Below, one piece after another: positions 44,803-52,266 of a stretch of DNA of 64,000 nucleotides. Under the pieces are notes generated by a model. That model saw only the letters and a program-made list of their open reading frames with translations, had not been told where the DNA came from and ran no database searches. This DNA comes from Pseudonocardia abyssalis. GTDB lineage: Bacteria > Actinomycetota > Actinomycetes > Mycobacteriales > Pseudonocardiaceae. The translations under genes were made by a program, and so were the position numbers. The stretch is taken from the NCBI RefSeq assembly GCF_019263705.2, contig NZ_JADQDK010000001.1, positions 6,209,230 to 6,273,229 of the forward strand, written 5' to 3'. How positions within the stretch are numbered: the stretch's first letter is position 1; every line of letters starts with the position of its first letter.

Positions 44803-46028
44803 CGCAGCAGCCCCCGGGCGATGGCGTTGCGCTGGATCTCCACCGTGCCGGCCGGGATCTTCAGGTTGCGAGCCACCCGGAAGAGCTTCTCCTCCGGCGA
44901 GCCCTGCAGGAGTCCCGTGCCGCCGTGCACCTGCACCGCGTTGTCGGCCACCCGGAAGAACGCCTCGTCGTTGACCACCTTGATCAGGCTGACCAGCCGC
45001 GGTGCGTCGGAGTGCAGCGGGATCGAGAACGGCCCCAGCTCGTCGAGCTCGGCCTGCGCGACGAGCGACGTGGCGCGGGCGGCGTAGACGTCGGTGTCCA
45101 TGTCGGCGATCAGGTGCTGCACGGCCTGCAGGTCCGCGATCGGCCGTCCGCCGGACTGCCGCGTGCGCGCCCGGTCGATCGCCCGGTCCACCAGCCAGGA
45201 ACCCCAGCCGGCGCACATCCCGCCGCGGCACATCCGCCGCCAGTTGATCCACGCCATGGCGAGCGCGAACCCGTCGCCGACCTCGCGCACCACGTTCTCC
45301 GCAGGCACCCGGACGCCGTCGAAGTGCAGCTCGCCGGTCAGGCCGTCGCCCAGCATCGTGGGGATGTCCCGGCCGCGGGTGACGCCCGGCGCGTCGGCGT
45401 CGACGAGGAACATCGACAGCGACCGCGTGCCCGCCCCGGCCTCGGTGACGGCGACGACCTGCAGGACCTCGGCGAAGTGGGAGTTGGTGATCCATGCCTT
45501 GGCGCCGTCGAGGATCCAGTCGGTGCCGTCGCGGCGGGCGCGGGTGGTCATGGCGAGGACGTCGGTGCCCACCGAGGTCTCGGTGTTGCAGAACGCCCCG
45601 GTGATCTCCCCGGCCAACAGCGGCTCGAGGTAGCGGCCGCGCGCGGCGTCGGAGCAGTGCTCGATGGCGGGGCTGACGCCCTCGGTCCAGCCCAGCGCGG
45701 CCAGGCCCAGTCCGAGGCCGGAGCTGCGGTAGACGTACTCCTCGACGTGCTGCATCTCCACGCGGGAGAACCCGTCGCCCCCGGCCCCGGTGGAGATGTG
45801 CGGGTTGTAGAGCCCGGCGCGGGCGGAACGTCTCTGGACCTCGCGGCGCGCCGCCCAGACGACCGGGTGCATCCGGCCGTCGGCGTCGAGGGCGGGCCGC
45901 CACACGGTACCGACGCCCGCCGCGGCGAGCCCGGCCTCCACGGACGCGACCTCGCTGTCGAGGAAGGTGCGGAAGCGGGTCGTGTAGTCGGTGACGCGTC
46001 TCGAAGCGGCCACGGTGCCGGTGGTCAT
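44799..46028 (-). CDS. Acyl-CoA dehydrogenase-like flavoprotein lacking the usual catalytic Glu
   Basis: A 409-residue ACAD-fold protein. It has GAFCNTETSVGTDVLAMTTR, DWILDGAKAWITNSHFAEVL, PTMLGDGLTGELHFDGVRVP, the C-terminal VQVHGGTGLLQGSPEEKLFR and PAGTVEIQRNAIARGLLR. The medium-chain catalytic Glu (EGT) is Ala here (AGT). The alternative base position of isovaleryl-type enzymes is Arg (WINWRRMCRGG). It may therefore bind FAD and CoA esters without classical alpha-beta dehydrogenation, or use another residue. It is first in an operon with the nucleotidyltransferase. ATG at 46,028 is chosen over an upstream ATG at 46,067 on conservation. Confidence 0.8.
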   Translation of the reverse strand: MTTGTVAASRRVTDYTTRFRTFLDSEVASVEAGLAAAGVGTVWRPALDADGRMHPVVWAARREVQRRSARAGLYNPHISTGAGGDGFSRVEMQHVEEYVYRSSGLGLGLAALGWTEGVSPAIEHCSDAARGRYLEPLLAGEITGAFCNTETSVGTDVLAMTTRARRDGTDWILDGAKAWITNSHFAEVLQVVAVTEAGAGTRSLSMFLVDADAPGVTRGRDIPTMLGDGLTGELHFDGVRVPAENVVREVGDGFALAMAWINWRRMCRGGMCAGWGSWLVDRAIDRARTRQSGGRPIADLQAVQHLIADMDTDVYAARATSLVAQAELDELGPFSIPLHSDAPRLVSLIKVVNDEAFFRVADNAVQVHGGTGLLQGSPEEKLFRVARNLKIPAGTVEIQRNAIARGLLR

Positions 46029-46188
46029 GATCCGACCGTAGCCATCGCGTCCGGGCCGCGATAGCACGCTCGGCCGCCCCGGCCCGCCACTCGCCCGGGT
46101 GATGCCGCAGGCCTGCCGGAACCGGTGGTGGAGGTGCGCGACGATGCACGGCGCCCGCGCGTCGGGATCGTCGTCCGGATCACCCGGG

Positions 46189-46428
46189 TCAGCCGCCGGA
46201 GGAGAAGTCGTTGCCGTCGTCGTCGGTGTAGAGCAGATCGCCGTCGCAGGTACTGATCGATCCGCTGTCGAAGAACTCGGTCCGGCACTCCGGTTCGCTC
46301 GAGGTGCCGCCTCCGCCTCCGTCTCCGCCGAGGAGCGAGGACACGAGCAGGACCATCCCGACGACGAGGCCGCCGACGAGCAGCAGGATCGTGCGGATGC
46401 CGGTGGCGGGTCGGGGGGTGTCGTACAT
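46189..46428 (-). CDS. Small membrane protein, hypothetical
   Basis: A 79-residue protein with one strong membrane helix (TGIRTILLLVGGLVVGMVLL), then a Gly-rich stretch and an acidic tail containing two cysteines (EPECRTEFFDSGSISTCDGD). I do not recognise a family. The Cys pair may form a disulfide outside the membrane. A GGAGCC lies 6-7 bases upstream of the ATG at 46,428. Neighbours are a dehydrogenase-like operon and decayed genes. Confidence 0.55.
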   Translation of the reverse strand: MYDTPRPATGIRTILLLVGGLVVGMVLLVSSLLGGDGGGGGTSSEPECRTEFFDSGSISTCDGDLLYTDDDGNDFSSGG

Positions 46429-46545
46429 GGCGGGCTCCTGGTGGCTGCGACGTCCGGGGGTGTGCACCAGCTTCCGGTGGCGGGACCTTCTCGTCTGTGC
46501 AGAAGTACCCGTCCACAGCGGTCGCTCGCCGCAGTTCACCGCTCC

Positions 46546-46896
46546 GGAACCGATCACTACTCCGACCACCCGGACCCGGCCCAGCCGGAGCAGGCCGTCG
46601 CGAAGATCGCGCACCGGTTCCCCGGGCCGCCGGACGCGGCCGTGAGCAGCACCTACGCCGGTTGCTACGACGTCACACCCGACTACAACCCGGTGATCGG
46701 CCCCACCGGCGTCGACAGGCTGCTCGTCGCCGCCGGCTTCAGCGGTCACGGGTTCAAGACCTCGCCCGCCGTCGGCGAGCTGGTGGCGCGTCTCGTCGTC
46801 GACGGGGGCGACACCTCGTTCCCGCTCGGCCGCTTCGCTGCGGGCACCCCGCTCACCAGCCCGCACCCCTACGTCGGCGCGGGAGAGATGCGGTGA
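46546..46896 (+). pseudogene. 3' fragment of a FAD-dependent amino acid/sarcosine oxidase-like gene
   Basis: About 117 codons remain of a DAO-family flavoenzyme. The reading GTDHYSDHPDPAQPEQAVAK is followed by SSTYAGCYDVTPDYNPVIGP, then LVAAGFSGHGFKTSPAVGEL and the C-terminal LVVDGGDTSFPLGRFAAG. These are the C-terminal FAD and substrate contacts. The N-terminal Rossmann half is absent, and upstream sequence belongs to unrelated intergenic DNA. Its stop overlaps the start of the XRE-cupin regulator (GTGA), the normal gene order for such an oxidase and its regulator. Confidence 0.75.
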
Positions 46897-47536
46897 GGCC
46901 CGACCACGGACCGGCCGCGCGCGAGGTCGACCGTCCCGCGCCGTCGGACGGACTGTTGGAGCGGGCACCCGCGGTCCAGGTACGGCGGTACCGTCTCGCC
47001 GTCGGAGCCACCCTCGGCGACCTCGCGACCCGGACCGGCATCTCGAAGGCGATGCTGTCGAAGATCGAGAACGCCCAGACCTCCTGCAGTCTCACGACCC
47101 TGGCCCGCCTCGCCGCCGCGCTCGACGTGCCGGTCACCGCGCTGTTCCGCGGCGCCGACACACCGCGCGAGGCCGTGTACACCCCGGCCGGGGAGGGTGC
47201 GCGGATCACCGCCCGCGGGACCCGTGTCGGCCACTACTACACCCTGCTCGGCTACACCCTGCTCGGCGCCCTGCGCGGCCGGCACAAGCGCATGGAGGCC
47301 CACCTCGTCACGCTCACCGAGCGCCGCGAGGTGTTCCCGCTGTTCCAGCATCCGGGTACGGAGCTGCTGTTCGTGCTGGAGGGCGAGATGGCCACGGCCA
47401 CGGCGACTCCGGCTACACCCTGCGCCCCGGTGACGCCCTGCAACTCGACGGCGAGGGCGTGCACGGCCCGCAGGAGCTGGTGGAGCTGCCGATCCGGTTC
47501 CTCTCGGTCGTGGCGTACGGCGACCGCGAGCGCTGA
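46893..47536 (+). pseudogene. XRE-cupin transcriptional regulator with frameshift in the cupin domain
   Basis: From GTG 46,893 the frame gives an HTH_3 domain (YRLAVGATLGDLATRTGISK, then MLSKIENAQTSCSLTTLARL) and the first half of a cupin (FPLFQHPGTELLFVLEGEM). Near 47,395 the similarity moves to another frame and continues YTLRPGDALQLDGEGVHGPQ, then IRFLSVVAYGDRER and TGA at 47,534-47,536. A single missing base explains it. The gene would otherwise be a complete regulator of roughly 215 residues. The truncated oxidase upstream also suggests decay of this locus. Confidence 0.7.
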
Positions 47537-47615
47537 GCCGTCGGTCGCTCTGCGTCGCGGTGGATCAGTCGATCGACCGATGTGGACGTGCCGGACGTTC
47601 GACAGGGTGGGGTCC

Positions 47616-47894
47616 ATGGGGGGATCCATACCGAGCACGACCGACCCGACCTGGCAGCGCCCCTGCCACGTCCACGACCCGAACCTCTGGTTCGCCGAGA
47701 CACCGGCCGACCTGGAGACGGCCAAACGACACTGCGGGAGCTGCCGCATCCGACCCGCCTGCCTGCGCGGAGCGCTGAGCCGCGGTGAGCCGTGGGGTGT
47801 GTGGGGAGGCGAGATCCTCGACCGGGGCGTGGTGGTCGCGGTCAAGCGCCCCCGCGGCCGCCCGCCGAAGGCCGGTGGCCGGTGGCCGGCGTGA
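47616..47894 (+). CDS. whiB7: WhiB-family regulator, WhiB7-like
   Basis: A 92-residue Wbl protein. Four cysteines for a [4Fe-4S] cluster are in PCHVHDPNLWFAE, AKRHCGSCRIRPACLRGAL. They are followed by the G-W turn GEPWGVWGGEILD and a C-terminal AT-hook KRPRGRPPK, which distinguishes WhiB7 from other Wbl proteins. WhiB7 binds the primary sigma factor and activates intrinsic antibiotic-resistance genes. ATG at 47,616 gives the usual short N-terminus; ATG at 47,580 is also in frame. The gene ends 18 bp before the attachment site of the integrated element. Confidence 0.75.
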   Translation: MGGSIPSTTDPTWQRPCHVHDPNLWFAETPADLETAKRHCGSCRIRPACLRGALSRGEPWGVWGGEILDRGVVVAVKRPRGRPPKAGGRWPA

Positions 47895-47912
47895 GACCGT
47901 GACCTCGGTGTG

Positions 47913-47950
47913 GTGCCCTCGGCAGGACTCGAACCTGCGACCTAGAGATT
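47913..47950 (-). repeat. attL: displaced 3' half of host tRNA-Arg
   Basis: These 38 bases repeat 57,898-57,935 with a single difference at 47,919 (T here, C at 57,904); 47,920-47,950 is identical. They correspond on the minus strand to the tRNA from the anticodon loop to the discriminator base. The copy here would give a perfectly paired acceptor stem with the intact 5' half, so it is the original host end, displaced by the element. Confidence 0.9.
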
Positions 47951-48365
47951 CCGAGTCGGTGTCCCGGGACGGTGCCGCGTGGTGCCGGACAGTGCCGCTG
48001 AGCTGGGCGGACAGTTCCGGCGCCTACGCGACATCTGGCGTCGTTCCTGGCCGTTCCAGGTAGGTAAATGTGGGATGCGATCTTGAACCGACCCGCTGCG
48101 GGGTTCGGCCCACACCTCCCCGGCTCCCTCGTCCTGGCCGCCTTGCTCGTCGCGGTGGTGGTGTCCAGGGTGGCGCAGCCATCGCGTAGCGACGCCGCAG
48201 GCGCCCTGTACTCCGCCGGTGCGACGTGGACGATCAACGGCAGAGGGGCCGTTCCGCATCCTCCTGACCGCGTCGACCGTAGGTGCTTGTGACGCCACGT
48301 TTAGGGCGGCATGATCCACGCCACAGTCCGTGATCTGACGATCGGACTCATACGGAGGTCGGGAA
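47951..48365. other. Left-end spacer of the element
   Basis: No supported gene. It contains GGTAGGTA followed by GATCTTG at 48,059-48,085, also found near the other end at 57,835-57,860 (possible integrase arm sites), and the promoter region of the lipoprotein gene. Confidence 0.4.
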
Positions 48366-48731
48366 GTGACGAGTAGCCGCGTGAGCACCACCAGCATCAT
48401 CGCTGTGGTGTCATTGGCGCTATTGGGTGGATGTGCAAGTACCGGCGGAAGTGGCGAAGTAGCGGTCGAACCGTTGTCACCGCGGCAGGCGGCGGAGCAG
48501 GCGTACATGGCAATCATCGTCAATCAAGGTGCCTTGACTTCGACCGAAGCAGATATGATTGCGTACGGTGATGCGGCGTGCGAGTTCCTGGCGAACTCAT
48601 CGCAGGTAAATGGCGCCGCGCAGGGTCGAAGGCTCGCTGAGTCAATGTTCGTCCTTCAGGGCGACGTTTCGCAGAGTCAGGCGTCCGCAATATTTGGGGC
48701 CGCGGAGAACTCGGGCCTGTGTGAGTCGTAG
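48366..48731 (+). CDS. DUF732-like lipoprotein (element cargo)
   Basis: A 121-residue predicted lipoprotein. The signal peptide (STTSIIAVVSLALLGGC) ends in a lipobox with Cys23. The mature part has a helical domain resembling DUF732: a helix pair around IAYGDAACEFLANSSQ and a closing IFGAAENSGLC, with two Cys likely forming a disulfide. DUF732 proteins are exported and of unknown function in mycobacteria. GTG at 48,366 follows a good ribosome-binding site (CGGAGGTCGGG). GC is visibly lower than in the chromosome, indicating recent acquisition. Confidence 0.6.
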   Translation: MTSSRVSTTSIIAVVSLALLGGCASTGGSGEVAVEPLSPRQAAEQAYMAIIVNQGALTSTEADMIAYGDAACEFLANSSQVNGAAQGRRLAESMFVLQGDVSQSQASAIFGAAENSGLCES

Positions 48732-48766
48732 CCAGTCGCTAGCCGTCTGCGGGTGAACTGATCAGC

Positions 48767-48854
48767 AAGGGCGATCCCGCTGCGCCGGGCGAGCCCCGCC
48801 GGGAGCGGAGCGGCAAGGCGGGGTCTGGCCCGGCGGCGCGCGAAGCGCGCCCTT
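48767..48854. repeat. Branched inverted-repeat element
   Basis: AAGGGCG (48,767) pairs with CGCCCTT (48,848-48,854). Inside, CGCCGGGC (48,783-48,790) pairs with GCCCGGCG (48,828-48,835) and GCCCCGCC (48,793-48,800) with GGCGGGGT. The result is an 88-nt structured segment between the lipoprotein and the DUF4365 gene, which converge here; it may end both transcripts. Confidence 0.65.
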
Positions 48855-49004
48855 GATGATGAAAGAGGTCAACGCGGCAACGTGGCGGCAACGGACTTGC
48901 GACGGTGCTTCGCTACAGGTGCGGCGAAACCTGCGTCTCGTAGCCCGGACTCGTGGATCTGCAGCCGGCTGGAGCCTGACAGCCGGGGTATCAGCTCCGC
49001 TGGC

Positions 49005-49925
49005 CTACGCCCAACCCAGCGTGTCGCGTGTGTAGACCGATCCAATGATGAGGGCGAGGAAGTTGACAATCTCCGCGAATAGTTCCGCTGGCATCGCCGC
49101 CTCGGCTGGAATGTATGCGGCCTGAAATCTTACGAGTGCGTGGTAAACAGACTCCAGGATAACCGTGTGGATCATCTCGGCATCGCTGAAGTCTTCATTC
49201 ATGTCAGCAAGAAGCAGATTTCCGAGAGGGCTGGGAGAAGGGTCTTCTCGGCGTGACCTGGTGTACTCGAAGACGATCTCCTGAAAGTCTGCTGAGATCA
49301 TCCATCCGTCTTTTCCATTGGGCAGAAGCGTCCCGATATCAAACGCAATCTGAGCAAGTCTGTCATACAGCTCGTGTTGCAGATCCAGAGTTTCCTTGCC
49401 GTCAAGCTCTCCTAAAGATTTCAAGTGAGATATCGTTGCGATGTTTCTCATTGCATGGCGGAAGCGGGTCTTCCATGCCAGAATCTTGACTGCTGGAATA
49501 TCGAAAGCCTGCCGCTTGTCGAACTTTATGGTTTGGGTTCCCGACTTATCGACGGGGATCCGCTTGGAGTAATCGCTACCATCGGGGATCAGGTACCAGC
49601 CACAGTCATTTGTGACGTCCCATCGAACTATTACTGCCAAGTCTGCACTCTTCACCCAGCGGGCGAGATGTCCGTTAGATATTGCGACAGCTTTCGGGGA
49701 TGCTGAATCGCGGAGTGAGGTTCCCTTGAATCCTTTCACCTGTATCCAGATTTTAGAGTCGTCCATTTCCTGTTCGATACAGGTCTGAACGAGTAAGTCT
49801 TCGCCAAAGTCTTCATTGTTGATACTCGATATGTAGTCCGCCAAAGCGCAGACCTTCATCACGGATACTTCCGCAAGATGGCCAATCTGCCGGTTGGCGT
49901 CCTTTCTGGGTCTGCCACGTTTCAT
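49005..49925 (-). CDS. DUF4365-domain protein with N-terminal AT-hook, nuclease-like (element cargo)
   Basis: A 306-residue cytoplasmic protein. Residues 1-8 (MKRGRPRK) form an AT-hook-like basic motif. Residues about 15-160 match DUF4365: NRQIGHLAEVSVMKV, FGEDLLVQTCIEQ, KIWIQVKGF and later DLAVIVRWDVTNDCGWYLIP. The ED...QVK spacing fits a PD-(D/E)xK nuclease core. The rest is helical with a hydrophobic C-terminus (IVNFLALIIGSVYTR). GC and codon use are far lower than the surroundings, pointing to transfer from a different genome. No methyltransferase or partner is beside it. ATG at 49,925 is chosen because 23 further upstream codons lack family similarity. A defence role is an inference. Confidence 0.6.
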   Translation of the reverse strand: MKRGRPRKDANRQIGHLAEVSVMKVCALADYISSINNEDFGEDLLVQTCIEQEMDDSKIWIQVKGFKGTSLRDSASPKAVAISNGHLARWVKSADLAVIVRWDVTNDCGWYLIPDGSDYSKRIPVDKSGTQTIKFDKRQAFDIPAVKILAWKTRFRHAMRNIATISHLKSLGELDGKETLDLQHELYDRLAQIAFDIGTLLPNGKDGWMISADFQEIVFEYTRSRREDPSPSPLGNLLLADMNEDFSDAEMIHTVILESVYHALVRFQAAYIPAEAAMPAELFAEIVNFLALIIGSVYTRDTLGWA

Positions 49926-50034
49926 CGGGGCAAAGTACCCGGCTACCAGCAGGTCATGTCGCACAACTCGACATGCCGCTGTCTTGGCTGGCACCGGCGC
50001 GAGCGGGCGGCGTCGTTCCGGGGTCCGATCCGGC

Positions 50035-50907
50035 CTACCCGGCTACGGGCCGGCCGGCACGGGTGAGGGCGACGCCGGCCAGGATGAGGACACCGCCGAT
50101 GGGCAAGGTCAAGCTCGCGGGCTCGTTGAGAATCAGGACGCCGAGCAGCAGCGCGATCGCGGGAACCAGGTAGGTCACGACGCTGGCGGCGGTGGCGCCT
50201 TCGGTGGCGATGAGCTGAAAGTTGATGATCAGCGCGATACCGGTCCCGATGATGCCGAGGATTAGGACGGACACGGTGGGCAGCGCCTCGGGGCCGTGGA
50301 TCGCGCCGCTGAACGGCAGGGCTACGGCGAGGATGCCGGTTGCGATCACGAGCTGTGCGACGGTCAGCGTCAGGGGTGAAAGTCCGCGGTTGGTGAGGAA
50401 GCGGGCCTGGTAGATGTAGGCCAGTCCGTAGCTGGCTGCGGCGCCGATGCAGGCGAGCACTCCGCCGGTTGTGCCGCTGGCCAAGCCGTTCCACGGCTCG
50501 AACACCACAATGACGCCGACGAATCCGAGGGCAACGCCCGCGCTGCGTCTAACTGTAAGCCGGCTGTCGCTGCGGGTCGCTGTCGCGAGTAGCAGCGTCC
50601 ACAGTGGAGTTGTGGCGTTGATGACGCCAGCCAGGCTCGACGACACGGTCTGTTCCGCAACGGCAAACAGTGTGTAGGGGATCGCATTAGCAATCAGCGC
50701 GGAAACGGTGAGGTGAAACCACTTTGCCCGGCCGGCCGGCCGCGGTAGCCGGCGCACGAGCACGATCGGCACGAGCACCAAGGCGCCAAGCGCGAGCCGG
50801 GCGAATGTGAGCTGTATTGGGGTGAATCCGTCGAGCGCCAGTGCGATCCAGAAGAATCCCGATCCCCACAGCAGGGCGAGTGCGGCGATCAGGCCGGTGG
50901 TGCGCAC
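50035..50907 (-). CDS. EamA/DMT-superfamily transporter (element cargo)
   Basis: A 290-residue membrane protein with ten predicted helices in two EamA repeats. The first repeat starts LIAALALLWGSGFFWIALAL; the second includes GGVLACIGAAASYGLAYIYQ and closes with IALLLGVLILNEPASLTLPI. Such transporters usually export metabolites or amino acids. GTG at 50,907 abuts the stop of the KorSA-like GntR gene (TAG then GTG), so it is expected to be expressed from the repressor's own promoter. It is not part of the usual AICE core. Confidence 0.85.
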   Translation of the reverse strand: MRTTGLIAALALLWGSGFFWIALALDGFTPIQLTFARLALGALVLVPIVLVRRLPRPAGRAKWFHLTVSALIANAIPYTLFAVAEQTVSSSLAGVINATTPLWTLLLATATRSDSRLTVRRSAGVALGFVGVIVVFEPWNGLASGTTGGVLACIGAAASYGLAYIYQARFLTNRGLSPLTLTVAQLVIATGILAVALPFSGAIHGPEALPTVSVLILGIIGTGIALIINFQLIATEGATAASVVTYLVPAIALLLGVLILNEPASLTLPIGGVLILAGVALTRAGRPVAG

Positions 50908-51684
50908 CTATTCGACGGGGGCGTCGTAGCGCAGTCCCGACAGATCGGCGCGCATGACGAACCGCGTCAGCTCGTAGGGCTCGCCCTCGGTGTCGATGCT
51001 GGTGTGTAGGACGTCGAGCACTGGGACGCCGGGGGAGAGCTGTAGGTGCTCCCGCTCGTCGGGGGTGGGCATCCGGGCGCTGATCTCGTCGTGGATGCGG
51101 GCCATTAGGTGCCCGCGTTCCTCCAAGATCCCGTGGATGCCGAACGGGTGTCCCACCTCGTCGCGCAGGAGCGCGGTGCTGTCGGCGAGTGCCCACGGCA
51201 GCCACGTCGTGACCCGTTGGACCGGGTCGGCGTCGGCCCAGAACACGTTCTCGCGGCGCAGGGCCGACGGGGTGTCGGGGGAGATCTTCAACCGTGCGGC
51301 GACGTCGGCCGGCGGGGTGACCCGCTCGACGGACAGCACCTCGAACCGGCCGGCCTTGCCCTGCTTCGCGCACTCCAGCAGGAACGGCGACAGGCCGGTG
51401 TCGCGGTAGCGGGGGCTGTAGCGGTCGTTCCCGAGGCGGATCACGGAGATGGCCGGCCGCACGAACACCCCGCGGCCGTGCTCGGCGATGACTAGCCCGC
51501 TCTCGGCGAGTAGCCGGATGGCCTGGCGGGCGGTGTTGCGCGCGATGCCGTGGAACTCGGCGAGCTCGCGTTCCGAGGGCAGCTTCGCGCCGGCCGCGAG
51601 CTCGCCGGACTCGATGGAAACGCGCAGCTCATCGGCCAGGCGCTCGCTGGCCGGACGACGGTCGCCGCCCTCGGAAGAAGTCAT
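50908..51684 (-). CDS. GntR-family (UTRA) repressor, KorSA-like
   Basis: A 258-residue regulator of the HutC subfamily. The winged HTH (ADELRVSIESGELAAGAKLP, then IARNTARQAIRLLAESGLVI) is followed by a UTRA effector domain (YSPRYRDTGLSPFLLECAKQ and EPYELTRFVMRADLSGLRYD). In pSAM2 the homologous KorSA represses pra, keeping the element integrated. Here it is divergent from the Pra-like gene and faces two ACTGGC inverted repeats. ATG at 51,684 is preferred to GTG 51,693 because GGTGGG precedes it. The effector is unknown. Confidence 0.85.
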   Translation of the reverse strand: MTSSEGGDRRPASERLADELRVSIESGELAAGAKLPSERELAEFHGIARNTARQAIRLLAESGLVIAEHGRGVFVRPAISVIRLGNDRYSPRYRDTGLSPFLLECAKQGKAGRFEVLSVERVTPPADVAARLKISPDTPSALRRENVFWADADPVQRVTTWLPWALADSTALLRDEVGHPFGIHGILEERGHLMARIHDEISARMPTPDEREHLQLSPGVPVLDVLHTSIDTEGEPYELTRFVMRADLSGLRYDAPVE

Positions 51685-51696
51685 GTCACCCACCGT

Positions 51697-51712
51697 ACTG
51701 GCTTGCGCCAGT
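51697..51712. promoter_or_regulatory. GntR operator 1
   Basis: ACTGGC-TTGC-GCCAGT, a 6-bp inverted repeat with a 4-bp centre, lies 13 bp upstream of the GntR ATG. It is the likely autoregulatory site of the KorSA-like repressor. Confidence 0.75.
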
Positions 51713-51761
51713 CAGGTGAAATCCATAGGTCGCCGTTCCTGTGTCATGCGCCACGTGCTCT

Positions 51762-51789
51762 ACTGGCTCAAGCCAGTTAGCCAACTGGC
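51762..51789. promoter_or_regulatory. GntR operator 2 with adjoining half-site
   Basis: ACTGGC-TCAA-GCCAGT (51,762-51,777) repeats operator 1 in arms and spacing, and another ACTGGC half-site follows at 51,784-51,789. The site lies 37 bp upstream of the Pra-like start, so the repressor would control the activator as in pSAM2. Confidence 0.75.
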
Positions 51790-51813
51790 GCAACTCAGTC
51801 TCAGGAGTCCTTC

Positions 51814-52266
51814 GTGTCTGCCAGCAACCAGCGCCTTCCCATCCCGCACGAGCAGATCTTCCCGCACGGCTGCTACCTCGTCACCGACGTCGAGCCGATG
51901 CGCGACTTCGACAAGTCCACCCGCGAGAACTTCGTCCAGGCCCTCGACAAGGTCACCGGCCTGCGCCTGTGGTCGGCGATGGCCCACGACGCCGACCCGG
52001 ACGTCCGTAAGACCGAGAAGACCTTCGAGATCAAGTTCATGGGCGAGGTCCAGCCGGTGCCTCCGCCGACCGTGCCCGGCACGCCGTTCCGGCCGGTCGA
52101 GTTCGACGGCCTGACCGTGACGCCCTACATCGACGACAAGGCGTGCAAGCCGGCCCGGCCGGGGGAGCAGCACCGCTGCCGCGCCCGGATCGCCTACAGC
52201 CTGCGTGCGATCGGCATGCGCGCCCCGCGCCCGGCCGGGAAGGCGGGTCACAGCGATGCTGCGTGA
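51814..52266 (+). CDS. pra: Pra-like activator of replication, integration and excision
   Basis: A 150-residue protein of the AICE family annotated as plasmid replication, integration and excision activator. The recognisable pattern is HEQIFPHGCYLVTDVEPMRD, TGLRLWSAMAHDADPDVRKT, FEIKFMGEVQPVPPPTVPGT and FRPVEFDGLTVTPYID. In pSAM2 Pra switches on the replicase-xis-int operon. It has no obvious HTH, so its mode of action is unclear. GTG at 51,814 is preceded by AGGAG at 51,803-51,807. It stands first in the long rightward operon and is controlled by the GntR operators. Confidence 0.7.
   Translation: MSASNQRLPIPHEQIFPHGCYLVTDVEPMRDFDKSTRENFVQALDKVTGLRLWSAMAHDADPDVRKTEKTFEIKFMGEVQPVPPPTVPGTPFRPVEFDGLTVTPYIDDKACKPARPGEQHRCRARIAYSLRAIGMRAPRPAGKAGHSDAA

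Noticed and set aside
48068..48292. Small gene at the left end of the element
   Set aside because: It has no ribosome-binding site, no family features and unusual composition; left as spacer.
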